A stretch of 7,205 bases of DNA from Alphaproteobacteria bacterium (GTDB taxonomy: Bacteria; Pseudomonadota; Alphaproteobacteria; Sphingomonadales; Emcibacteraceae). Every line of letters starts with the position of its first letter. Positions within the stretch are counted from its first letter, which is position 1. The notes below the pieces were generated by a model that was not told the DNA's origin, searched no databases, and saw only the letters and a list, made by a program, of their open reading frames with translations. The translations under genes were made by a program, and so were the position numbers. Positions 1-6,713 of the stretch are shown here, piece after piece. The DNA is taken from the NCBI GenBank assembly GCA_030432815.1, contig JAUILB010000144.1, positions 1 through 7,205 on the forward strand, written 5' to 3'.

Positions 1-1028
1 ATCAGATCAGTATTTTCAATTTGCCTGACATCGGATGTAAAACCAAAAATTTCACTATGAATACCTGTGCTGCGTGATGCAGCGGGTGAAAATAAGATAC
101 TGGATTCTTTTGCTAAAAAGTCATCCTGCCAAATCGCTTTGGCAAATTTTGCCAAATCCCGTGCTGTAGATACCAGACCGCCGCCCACACCTTCTGTGGA
201 AAGGGTTGTACCGGTTGTAGCAAGCAGGCGTCCTTCTTCAAAATCGAATTTCGCATTTACGCCGACCCTGGATATAAATTCATCAGATCCAAAATGATAG
301 CTCCCCGCCATTGATCCAATGGGCACAGCTTCATAGGTATCATAATACGTATTATTTAGGCCAAGGGGTACCAAGATGCGATTGCGCATCTCCTCTTCAA
401 TCAGTCCGCCTGTTACTTTTTCAATGATAAGGCCAAGAAGCGTATAGTTGCTTTTTGAAAACTGATAACTTGTACCGGGAGCATTGGTTGCGGCATGTTT
501 GTCGCTAGTAATATATTTTAGGGGTTCGTCTTTTTCCCACCGATATGTCGGGTTTAACTGAATGCCGCGGCTGCGTCTTGCCCAATCGGGATCATTGTCC
601 CATGAATATATGCCGCTCGTATGATTTAACAGTTGTGTGATCGTTGCCGTATCGGCATTTTCAATGTTGGAAAATTGATTGCCCAGTATTGAAACCGGTG
701 TGTCTTCAAGGCTAAGAAACCCTTCCTGTTCCAATTGAATAATAATAGCACCAACAAAATGATTGGTTATGTCACCAATTCCAAATAAATGTGCCTGTGA
801 CATCTGTTTCTGGTCTTCGATCATTGAATAGCCCGTGGCACCAGACCAGATTAATCCTTCTGGTCCTATGATAGCTACAGATATGCCGGGTATATCGCTG
901 GCAACAACCTGCTCTATTGCGGCGTTCATTTCCTCGTCTATTGCTGAATGGTCTTGCTCCTGGGCATTAAGTTGGGCGCCGTTAATAGCATATAAACCAA
1001 AGATCAATGTGTATATAATTTGCTTCAT
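1..1028 (-). CDS. Secreted serine beta-lactamase/PBP-fold protein with lost catalytic motifs (probable pseudoenzyme), 3' end off window
   Basis: The reading frame is open from the ATG at 1028 to the left edge, giving 342 residues without the C-terminus. Residues 1-22 look like a Sec signal peptide ending LNA before Q23; there is no lipobox Cys, so a soluble periplasmic protein is likely. The scaffold of the serine hydrolase (beta-lactamase class C/PBP4*-like) family is clear: a PGISVAI strand at 47-53, LLNHTSG at 133-139, PGT then NYTLLGLIIEKVTGG around 180-205, and GGGLVSTARDLAKFAKAI at 282-299. The catalytic positions are changed. The usual FxIGSxTK motif reads FGIGDITN (82-89), so nucleophile Ser becomes Asp86 and general-base Lys becomes Asn89. 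The usual YSN reads FSK (190-192). The third motif (HxG/KTG) would lie past the edge. The frame is uninterrupted and codons look normal, so this is not a decayed gene. The start overlaps the stop of the upstream M16 gene, and the Shine-Dalgarno is weak (a GGA about 12 nt upstream), which suggests coupled translation. Hydrolase activity by the family mechanism is unlikely; the role is unknown. Confidence 0.85.
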   Translation of the reverse strand, partial: MKQIIYTLIFGLYAINGAQLNAQEQDHSAIDEEMNAAIEQVVASDIPGISVAIIGPEGLIWSGATGYSMIEDQKQMSQAHLFGIGDITNHFVGAIIIQLEQEGFLSLEDTPVSILGNQFSNIENADTATITQLLNHTSGIYSWDNDPDWARRSRGIQLNPTYRWEKDEPLKYITSDKHAATNAPGTSYQFSKSNYTLLGLIIEKVTGGLIEEEMRNRILVPLGLNNTYYDTYEAVPIGSMAGSYHFGSDEFISRVGVNAKFDFEEGRLLATTGTTLSTEGVGGGLVSTARDLAKFAKAIWQDDFLAKESSILFSPAASRSTGIHSEIFGFTSDVRQIENTDL

Positions 1029-3748
1029 CTTATTTTATTTCCGTTGGCATCCCAAACCTCGACTGTTCCAAGCGAAAGATCGCGGATATTTTGCTCAATT
1101 TCGTTCAGATCTCCAACTATAACCCACGTCATGGCGCTTGGTCGTAAATTTTCCTTCGCTGTTTTTTGCAAAATATCCGGCGTGAGAGAAGCATATTTAT
1201 CATATAAAGTTTCCGCATAATTATAAGGCCGCCCGTAATGTTCATTGCTCATGATATAACTTAGCAGGCTTCTGTTCGTAGCAAACTGACCAGGTAGCGG
1301 AAGTGTGTTTCCCTTTACCATAAGCGCCAGTTCTTCTTCTGATGGTGGTCTGCTATCCTGATAATCTTTAAGTTCTTTGACGATTTCCATTATTGACGCG
1401 GCTGTTTTGTCTGTTTGAACAGATGTACTAACCCTGAATGATCGTTGCCTAATGGCCTGACTGATAGAACTGCCGGCCCCATATGACCAACCCTTGTCTT
1501 CACGCAGGTTCATGTTAATACGTGATGTAAATTCACCACCAAGGATGTCATTCATTGCATTGATATAAAAGGCGTTTTCATCGGATGAAGGTGAAACAAG
1601 ATGTGCACCAATAATAATAGATTGCACGGCTTCGGGTCGATCTACCAAAATAATACGTGTTTCCTGTGCAAATTCTGCGTCTGTAAGATTTTTATTACCT
1701 TTGGGCCGATCAGGGTTTTTCCAATCACCGAAATATTCATTCAGCTCCCGGGTAATTTCATCCAATGTTGTGTCACCCACAACATAAATTTTTGCGTTAT
1801 CCGGCCTGATCCACATTTCGTGAAAATCAATCAAATCCTGTCTGTTAATGCTTCTGACCATACGCTCGCGTTCCATTATCGTGCGTCCGCTATAAACATG
1901 ATCATCACCGTAAAGTACGGTTGACAATAAATTCCCGGCGATGCTGTTTGGGCTCATTTTTGCTTCTTCTAGTTGCGCAAGCGTTAGGGAACGGTCTCTT
2001 TCAATATCCTCTGGACGAAAAGCAGGGTTGCGCACGACATCCGCCCAAAGTTTTATGGATTCTGGAAGATTCTTTTTAAGTGCTGATAGACTGATGTTAG
2101 AACTATCCAACCCGTTACCGAAACCGATACTTGCACCCAGAGTATTTTTTAGGTCATCAAATTCAAGCGATGGAAGGCTTTTTGTGCCCTCATTCATGTT
2201 TCCAAATGTAAAGGAGGCTGTCCCATATTTTACAGCGTGATCTGTTACACGCCCTGCATCGAAACGTATTGCAAGATTTACTGTTGGAACATTATGGCGT
2301 TCAGCCAGTGTTACTTCAATCCCGTTATTTAACGTAGCATGCTGAAGCGGGGGCAGTTTAATATTAGCCCCCGCTATAAAGTCAGGCATCTTGCTTCTAT
2401 CTACATCGGTTTCGACTACGTCAAAGCGACCAAAGGGTACCAAATCTAACTTAAAGAACCCATTTGATAGCCATTTATTTGCTGTATTTTTGATGTCCGT
2501 TTTTGTTGAGGCCTGCTGCCAAGCCTGTTTAGTGTGTACAAAACCCGGATCATTTGCATAAATTGCACCGCTTGCAAGTGCTGAGCCCTTACTCGAAATA
2601 CTTTCCATCGCTCTGATCATACTGTTCTCGATAGTGGTTTTAACCCTGTTAAGCTCTCTGGTTGTGGGGCCGTCTTCAAGGAATTCCTCAAGCATTTCTT
2701 CTATGACTTCCGTAAGGTCTTCAGAACTTTCACCAAATTTAAGTTCTGCAGTTATCATAAACATTCCTGAAAGCTCGCCAGGGATGACGGTTGCCGAAGC
2801 ACTATTTAGCCGTTCTTCTTCATGTACCAGTTTCGAATAAAGTCTTGAATTTCTTCCGCCCCCAAAGATGCGGGCAGCAATCTCAAGTTCTGCATATTCT
2901 TTTGTCGTGCGGCCAGGTATCGCCCAGGTCCAGGTCATATAAGTTTGTGGTACATGATCTTCCATCACTTCATATCGATTATCCTGATGGATTGGGATCC
3001 ATGATTTTTTTTGACTCATCGGCGGGCCTGCCGGAATATCGCCAAAGTATTTTTCCATAAGCGGTTTTGACGTTTTGACGTCAATATCGCCGCTGAGGAC
3101 TATCACTGCGTTATTAGGGCCGTAATATGCGCTGAACCATCCCTTAACATCTTCAAGTGAGGCGTTATCCAGATCTTCCATAGATCCAATAGTTGAATGG
3201 TGATAAGGGTGTCCGGTAGGATAGACAGATTCGTAAATACTATAATAAAGCTTTCCGCCCGGGCGGTTGTCGCCTTCACGTTTTTCATTTTTTACCACAT
3301 CACGCTGTTCATCAAGTTTTTCCTGCGCTATTGCACCAAGCAGGTGACCCATCCGGTCGGATTCCATCCAAAGAATGCGGTCAAGACCGCCGACGGGAAC
3401 GGTTTGATAATAATTCGTTCGATCACGGGATGTTGTGCCGTTGATACCACTGGCGCCGATTTCCTGCAGCGGTTTAAAATAATCATCATCATAATTTTCA
3501 CTACCATTGAACATCAGATGTTCGAATAGGTGTGCAAATCCGCTTTTGCCTAAGGGTTCATCTTTTGATCCTACATGATACCAGACATTAACATTAACAA
3601 TTGGGGCGTTTTCATCCTCATGAACCACAACTCTAAGACCGTTCTTCAACGTATATTGCTCAAATTCTATCCTTGGCGTATTCTGAGCGAATGCAGAAGT
3701 AGAAATATAAGATAATACTAAAATTAACGATAAAATGATTAGCCGCAT
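1025..3748 (-). CDS. Secreted M16 (pitrilysin/insulinase-family) zinc metallopeptidase, two-unit long form
   Basis: This 907-residue protein carries an N-terminal signal peptide (about 1-21, hydrophobic, ending AFA before Q22), so it probably acts in the periplasm as a zinc endopeptidase on peptides or unfolded proteins. The inverted zinc motif HxxEH is HLFEH at 73-77. The downstream acidic ligand fits Glu155 in VVKNEKR, with the conserved Glu147 before it, so the first unit looks catalytically complete. The second unit (about 465-907) has the M16 fold without zinc ligands: the matching stretch at 508-522 reads YGTASFTFGNMNEGT. It keeps LREDKGWSYG (748-757), whose Arg and Tyr match the substrate-binding pair of M16 C-domains. 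The length fits bacterial M16 proteins with two fused units. The ATG is supported by the signal peptide and a GGAG Shine-Dalgarno 6 nt upstream. The stop overlaps the start of the next gene by 4 bp (ATGA), so the two form an operon. The substrate is not deducible. Confidence 0.95.
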   Translation of the reverse strand: MRLIILSLILVLSYISTSAFAQNTPRIEFEQYTLKNGLRVVVHEDENAPIVNVNVWYHVGSKDEPLGKSGFAHLFEHLMFNGSENYDDDYFKPLQEIGASGINGTTSRDRTNYYQTVPVGGLDRILWMESDRMGHLLGAIAQEKLDEQRDVVKNEKREGDNRPGGKLYYSIYESVYPTGHPYHHSTIGSMEDLDNASLEDVKGWFSAYYGPNNAVIVLSGDIDVKTSKPLMEKYFGDIPAGPPMSQKKSWIPIHQDNRYEVMEDHVPQTYMTWTWAIPGRTTKEYAELEIAARIFGGGRNSRLYSKLVHEEERLNSASATVIPGELSGMFMITAELKFGESSEDLTEVIEEMLEEFLEDGPTTRELNRVKTTIENSMIRAMESISSKGSALASGAIYANDPGFVHTKQAWQQASTKTDIKNTANKWLSNGFFKLDLVPFGRFDVVETDVDRSKMPDFIAGANIKLPPLQHATLNNGIEVTLAERHNVPTVNLAIRFDAGRVTDHAVKYGTASFTFGNMNEGTKSLPSLEFDDLKNTLGASIGFGNGLDSSNISLSALKKNLPESIKLWADVVRNPAFRPEDIERDRSLTLAQLEEAKMSPNSIAGNLLSTVLYGDDHVYSGRTIMERERMVRSINRQDLIDFHEMWIRPDNAKIYVVGDTTLDEITRELNEYFGDWKNPDRPKGNKNLTDAEFAQETRIILVDRPEAVQSIIIGAHLVSPSSDENAFYINAMNDILGGEFTSRINMNLREDKGWSYGAGSSISQAIRQRSFRVSTSVQTDKTAASIMEIVKELKDYQDSRPPSEEELALMVKGNTLPLPGQFATNRSLLSYIMSNEHYGRPYNYAETLYDKYASLTPDILQKTAKENLRPSAMTWVIVGDLNEIEQNIRDLSLGTVEVWDANGNKIR

Positions 3749-3834
3749 TTAAAACTCCAATTGATGATGCCTAAACTATCATAATCATATAACCTAAGTT
3801 AGACGAATAAAAAATAAGTGATCCTGTCTTTAAG
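3749..3834. promoter_or_regulatory. Divergent intergenic region between the M16 operon and arfB
   Basis: This 86-bp AT-rich gap must hold the promoters of both divergent genes unless arfB is read from elsewhere. On the minus strand the repeated TATGAT stretch (complement of 3774-3787) could supply a -10 box, but no convincing -35 sits at 16-18 bp from it. On the plus strand TTGATG (3761-3766) resembles a -35, but no good -10 follows at standard spacing. No strong Shine-Dalgarno precedes arfB. No operator stands out apart from a short CTAA-G-TTAG palindrome. Confidence 0.35.
3755..3758 (-). promoter_or_regulatory. Ribosome binding site of the M16 peptidase gene
   Basis: The minus strand reads TTGGAGTTTTAA directly before the ATG at 3748. 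GGAG with a 6-nt spacer supports this start, which also gives the signal peptide at the N-terminus. Confidence 0.6.
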
Positions 3835-4251
3835 ATGATAAAAATTTCTTCAACTATTTCCATCAAAGAAGAGGATATCCAAATTCGTTTCATTCGTGCT
3901 TCGGGGCCGGGTGGGCAGCATGTCAACAAGGTTGAGAGTGCAGTACAAATTCAATATGATACCAGTCTTTGTAAAACTATGGGGCCGAGATACATGGCCC
4001 GTCTCAGAAAACTGGCTGGTAAACGTATAACCGACAAAGGTGTCATTACAATTTCATCTGACCTTACCCGGTCTCAATCGAGAAACAGGAATGATGCTGT
4101 CCGAAGATTGATCGAATTACTGAAGCAGGCTAGCATTGTTCCGAAGATAAGAAAAAAAACAAAACCGTCAAAAGCTGTTGTGGCACGCAGACTTGAAGAT
4201 AAAAAGAAAAAAGCAGTAACTAAAAAACTGAGAGGTAAGAAAATAGAATAG
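3835..4251 (+). CDS. arfB: Alternative ribosome-rescue factor ArfB (GGQ peptidyl-tRNA hydrolase)
   Basis: This 138-residue protein matches ArfB (YaeJ/ICT1 family) in length and architecture. It has a single release-factor catalytic domain carrying GPGGQHVNKVESAVQ, with GGQ at residues 26-28, then a Lys/Arg-rich tail (about 103-138) with runs such as DKKKKAV and KKLRGKK. In this family the GGQ loop enters the peptidyl-transferase centre and hydrolyses peptidyl-tRNA, while the basic tail lies in the empty mRNA entry channel, freeing ribosomes stalled on non-stop mRNA. No codon-recognition domain is present, which separates it from RF1, RF2 and RF-H. The ATG at 3835 places the GGQ at the expected distance from the N-terminus. 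Its Shine-Dalgarno is weak, so low expression is possible. It is divergent from the M16 gene and convergent with the sugar transferase, so it is probably monocistronic. Confidence 0.93.
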   Translation: MIKISSTISIKEEDIQIRFIRASGPGGQHVNKVESAVQIQYDTSLCKTMGPRYMARLRKLAGKRITDKGVITISSDLTRSQSRNRNDAVRRLIELLKQASIVPKIRKKTKPSKAVVARRLEDKKKKAVTKKLRGKKIE

Positions 4252-4280
4252 TAAACAACCGACCAGAATTATTGGCCGTG

Positions 4281-4296
4281 CAGTTACTATTAACTG
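4281..4296. terminator. Small inverted repeat between convergent genes, possible weak terminator
   Basis: CAGTTA and TAACTG form perfect 6-bp arms around a 4-nt loop in the 52-bp gap between the arfB stop and the sugar-transferase stop. The stem is AT-rich and no U-tract follows on either strand, so intrinsic termination would be weak. It is listed because its position fits a bidirectional stop signal and nothing better is present in the gap. Confidence 0.2.
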
Positions 4297-4303
4297 GATA
4301 ATA

Positions 4304-4948
4304 TTATTCGGAAGGTGTTTCTCTGCTTGGCAGATCGTTTCCATTCCATTTTGGCATAGTCGCGTGATTGTCTGCTGTAATGCCAGCACGCATTAATACC
4401 ATCGGAATAGTTGAAAATAATATTTTCAAATCAAGCATCAAATTGCAATGATCCACATACCATACATCAAGAATGAATTTTTGGTTCCAATTTATGGAAT
4501 TGCGTCCAGTAATTTGCGCCCAACCACTGATTCCTGGTCGAACTTCGTGCCTGCGCATCTGTTCCGATGTATAGCGGGAAGCATATTCAGCAATAAAAGG
4601 ACGGGGCCCAATCAGGCTCATATCCCCAATAACGACATTCCAAAGTTGTGGAAGTTCGTCAATGCTCCAGTCACGCAGGAATTTGCCAAAGCGTGTTAAT
4701 CTATACTCATCATCTTTGAGTTCGCCATTTTCATCAGTACAATTTGTCATGCTGCGAAACTTCCAGATTTTAAAAGTTTCACCGTTATATCCAAGCCTGT
4801 CCTGACGAAAAAATATTGGGCTCCCCATTTTTAAGCGAATAAGCACCATAAACACTAATAACAACGGAGAAATCAATAAAAGGATTGTCAGAGCCGTAAA
4901 AAAGTCAAAAATCCGCTTCCAGAAATTTTTATAGTTTATTTTTAGCAT
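4304..4948 (-). CDS. Small monotopic phosphoglycosyl transferase (PglC/EpsL-like sugar transferase)
   Basis: This 214-residue protein belongs to the bacterial sugar transferase family, which moves a sugar-1-phosphate from a UDP-sugar to undecaprenyl phosphate at the inner face of the cytoplasmic membrane, the first membrane step of glycan assembly. The motifs run in order. KRIFD (11-15) precedes a hydrophobic segment (about 16-38) with Ser27-Pro28, matching the helix-breaking Ser-Pro of the PglC re-entrant helix. Then come GSPIFFRQDRLG (42-53), KFRSM (63-67), SIDELPQLWNV (95-105) with the Asp97-Glu98 catalytic dyad, DMSLIGPRP (109-117), RHEVRPGISGWAQITGRN (133-150), and a C-terminal HATMPKWNG (195-203) typical of the short PglC-like members. 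It lacks the large N-terminal membrane domain of WbaP/WcaJ. The sugar cannot be told from sequence. No glycosyltransferases lie beside it here. A CtrA-like site upstream suggests cell-cycle control. Confidence 0.93.
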   Translation of the reverse strand: MLKINYKNFWKRIFDFFTALTILLLISPLLLVFMVLIRLKMGSPIFFRQDRLGYNGETFKIWKFRSMTNCTDENGELKDDEYRLTRFGKFLRDWSIDELPQLWNVVIGDMSLIGPRPFIAEYASRYTSEQMRRHEVRPGISGWAQITGRNSINWNQKFILDVWYVDHCNLMLDLKILFSTIPMVLMRAGITADNHATMPKWNGNDLPSRETPSE

Positions 4949-4952
4949 TTAT

Positions 4953-4972
4953 CCCTCAAAGTATATCTTTGA
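4953..4972 (-). promoter_or_regulatory. Sugar-transferase ribosome binding site with overlapping hairpin
   Basis: The Shine-Dalgarno GAGGG (complement of 4953-4957) lies 4 nt before the ATG and supports this start. Just upstream, TCAAAG and CTTTGA (4956-4972 on either strand) form 6-bp arms around a 5-nt loop. The last two bases of the downstream arm are the GA of the Shine-Dalgarno. The stem is weak but could slightly limit ribosome access. Confidence 0.4.
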
Positions 4973-5029
4973 ATATAATTCTTATTTACGCATATACTTT
5001 TTTAATTTTGGCTAATTTACAGATCATAA

Positions 5030-5046
5030 ATTAATGTAACATTAAT
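5030..5046. promoter_or_regulatory. 17-bp perfect palindrome fitting a CtrA box (TTAA-N7-TTAA)
   Basis: ATTAATGT-A-ACATTAAT has perfect 8-bp arms and contains TTAA (5031-5034), seven bases, then TTAA (5042-5045). This is the full consensus for CtrA, the alphaproteobacterial cell-cycle response regulator. It ends about 82 bp upstream of the sugar-transferase ATG, a usual distance for a promoter element. The AT-rich setting makes chance matches possible. Another palindrome-binding regulator would fit equally well. Confidence 0.4.
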
Positions 5047-5138
5047 AAGGGGGTTATTTTTCCGAATATTACTCAATTATTTCAAATATATAGAATATTT
5101 TGTTGTAATTTCTTTTAATATTCAGCCATAAATCCTTT

Positions 5139-6713
5139 TTAGATAGTATTATTTATCAATTCTATAAATTTAGATTTTCCGTATAATGCGATGAATGATC
5201 CCATTCTCGGCCCTTCCTTTTGACCGAGTAAAATTTCATAAAGTGCACTAAACCAATCGCGCAGATTTTCATAATTATGTTCTTTACCAACAGAAAACAC
5301 GGCAGTTTGCAGATCACTTGCGGAGGCATCGTCGGGCAGTGCTTCAATTTGTGCTTTCAACGACTTTAAAGCTTCAATTTCTTTTTCTGTTGGGGCGCGA
5401 TAGTTTTTATTGGGTTTTACGAAATTGTCATAATAAACCATGGCATAACCAACCAGTTGATCAAGCAGTGGATGTTTTTCTGCTGTTGCACCGGGTGAAT
5501 AATTACTAATAAAACCCCATAATGTTTCTTTATTTTCTGCGTTGCTGGCACTCACCAAGTTCAGTAAAAGAGCGAAAGAAACGGGTACCGTTTCATCAGG
5601 TGTATCATCACCATGAATATGCCAGATAGGGCTCGCATATTTTTGTGCTCCTTCCAGTTCAGGATATTTTGCCAAATGCGAAAGATATTCATCTACTGTT
5701 TTGGGAATGACATCGAAGTAGAGTTTCTTTGCTTTCCGTGGTGACTGATACATGTAAAGGGACAAGCTTTCCTGTGTGCCGTAGGTAAGCCATTCTTCCA
5801 TAGAAATGCCATTCCCTTTTGATTTGGAAATTTTTGATCCGTCCTCATCAAGAAACAGTTCGTAGCTTAATCCTTCCGGAGGCGTGCTTCTCAGGATGCG
5901 TGTGATAGCAGAAGAAAGCTTTACACTTTCACTTAAATCCTTACCGGCCATCTCATAATCTACGCCTAATCCAACCCAGCGCATCGCCCAGTCGGCCTTC
6001 CATTGCATTTTGCAGTGGCCATCTGTCACTGGAACTGTGACTTTATCCTTTGTTTCTTCGTCTATATAGCTAACCGTGCCCGCATCAAGATCACGGTCAA
6101 TAATGGGCACTTGAAGCACAATGCCAGTGCGGGGACATATCGGAAGGAACGGGCTATAGGTCTTTTGCCTTTCTTCCCCCAGCGTTGGTAGTATAACATT
6201 CATAATTTGATCATATGCGGCCAACATCTTAAGCAGTGTTTCATTCATAGAGCCACTTTTGTATGCGTCGGTCGCGCTGATGAATTCATAATCAAAGCCA
6301 AATCCATCAAGAAAATTTACCAGCCGCGCATTATTATGGTGGGCAAAGCTTTCATGTGTGCCGAAAGGATCCGGCACTTCTGTAAGAGGTAGACCAAGAT
6401 TTTGAGCGAGCATTTCCTGATTAGGCAAATTATCGGGAACTTTTCTAAAACCATCCATATCATCAGAAAAACAGATAATTTTTGTTTTTTTGCCCGTTAG
6501 CAACTCAAAAGCATTACGAACCATCGTTGTACGCGCCACTTCACCGAATGTGCCGATATGAGGTAGTCCTGAAGGTCCATATCCTGTTTCAAAGAGGACA
6601 TAATCCTTATCGTTGCCGGATTTTTCAAGGCGCTTGATCAGCTTTTCAGCTTCCTGAAAGGGCCATGCTTTGCTTTCAAGTGCAAATTCAATAATTTCCG
6701 GTGTTGCGGACAT
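5139..6713 (-). CDS. lysK: Class I lysyl-tRNA synthetase
   Basis: This 524-residue enzyme charges tRNA-Lys with lysine using ATP. It belongs to the class I family found in archaea and a subset of bacteria including most alphaproteobacteria, and is unrelated to the class II LysS/LysU enzyme of E. coli. The Rossmann-fold signatures are present: GPSGLPHIGTFGE (46-58) contains the HIGH-type motif HIG (52-54), and DGSKISKSKGNG (291-302) contains the KMSKS-type loop KISKS (294-298). The C-terminal part (about 340-524) is the helical tRNA/anticodon-binding region. The length matches the family. The ATG at 6713 fits the usual short N-terminal extension before the AWPFQEAEKL helix (16-25), but its Shine-Dalgarno is weak. 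A promoter candidate lies about 55-83 bp upstream. The gene is divergent from the helicase gene, and the sugar-transferase gene follows 190 bp downstream. The function is secure; whether this organism also has a class II enzyme cannot be seen here. Confidence 0.96.
   Translation of the reverse strand: MSATPEIIEFALESKAWPFQEAEKLIKRLEKSGNDKDYVLFETGYGPSGLPHIGTFGEVARTTMVRNAFELLTGKKTKIICFSDDMDGFRKVPDNLPNQEMLAQNLGLPLTEVPDPFGTHESFAHHNNARLVNFLDGFGFDYEFISATDAYKSGSMNETLLKMLAAYDQIMNVILPTLGEERQKTYSPFLPICPRTGIVLQVPIIDRDLDAGTVSYIDEETKDKVTVPVTDGHCKMQWKADWAMRWVGLGVDYEMAGKDLSESVKLSSAITRILRSTPPEGLSYELFLDEDGSKISKSKGNGISMEEWLTYGTQESLSLYMYQSPRKAKKLYFDVIPKTVDEYLSHLAKYPELEGAQKYASPIWHIHGDDTPDETVPVSFALLLNLVSASNAENKETLWGFISNYSPGATAEKHPLLDQLVGYAMVYYDNFVKPNKNYRAPTEKEIEALKSLKAQIEALPDDASASDLQTAVFSVGKEHNYENLRDWFSALYEILLGQKEGPRMGSFIALYGKSKFIELINNTI

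Larger units (their letters stand above)
4949..5138. promoter_or_regulatory. AT-rich leader between lysK and the sugar-transferase gene
   Basis: This 190-bp gap follows the lysK stop and precedes the sugar-transferase start, both on the minus strand. It holds the CtrA-like palindrome and the hairpin/Shine-Dalgarno described separately. I find no strong rho-independent terminator after lysK and no clear -35/-10 pair. The gap is long for an operon, so the transferase probably has its own promoter, although read-through from lysK is not excluded. I see no small gene in it. Confidence 0.4.

Noticed and set aside
138..156. 19-bp perfect palindrome (9-bp arms TTTGGCAAA/TTTGCCAAA around one base)
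   Set aside because: It lies inside the pseudo-hydrolase coding region and encodes part of the family-typical DLAKFAKAI helix; the repeated Ala-Lys codons explain the symmetry without an operator.
67..297. Plus-strand open frame of 76 codons
   Set aside because: It is antisense to the continuous beta-lactamase-fold gene, whose homology covers the same bases.
1601..1924. Plus-strand open frame of about 107 codons, and similar ones at 1941-2240, 2791-3060 and 3197-3529
   Set aside because: All are antisense to the well-supported M16 gene, have low-complexity or unfamiliar translations and lack ribosome binding sites; they are shadow frames.
3063..3080. Tandem TTTTGACG repeat and a GACGTC palindrome
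   Set aside because: It is inside the M16 gene and encodes DVKTSK, part of a normal family segment; there is no promoter context.
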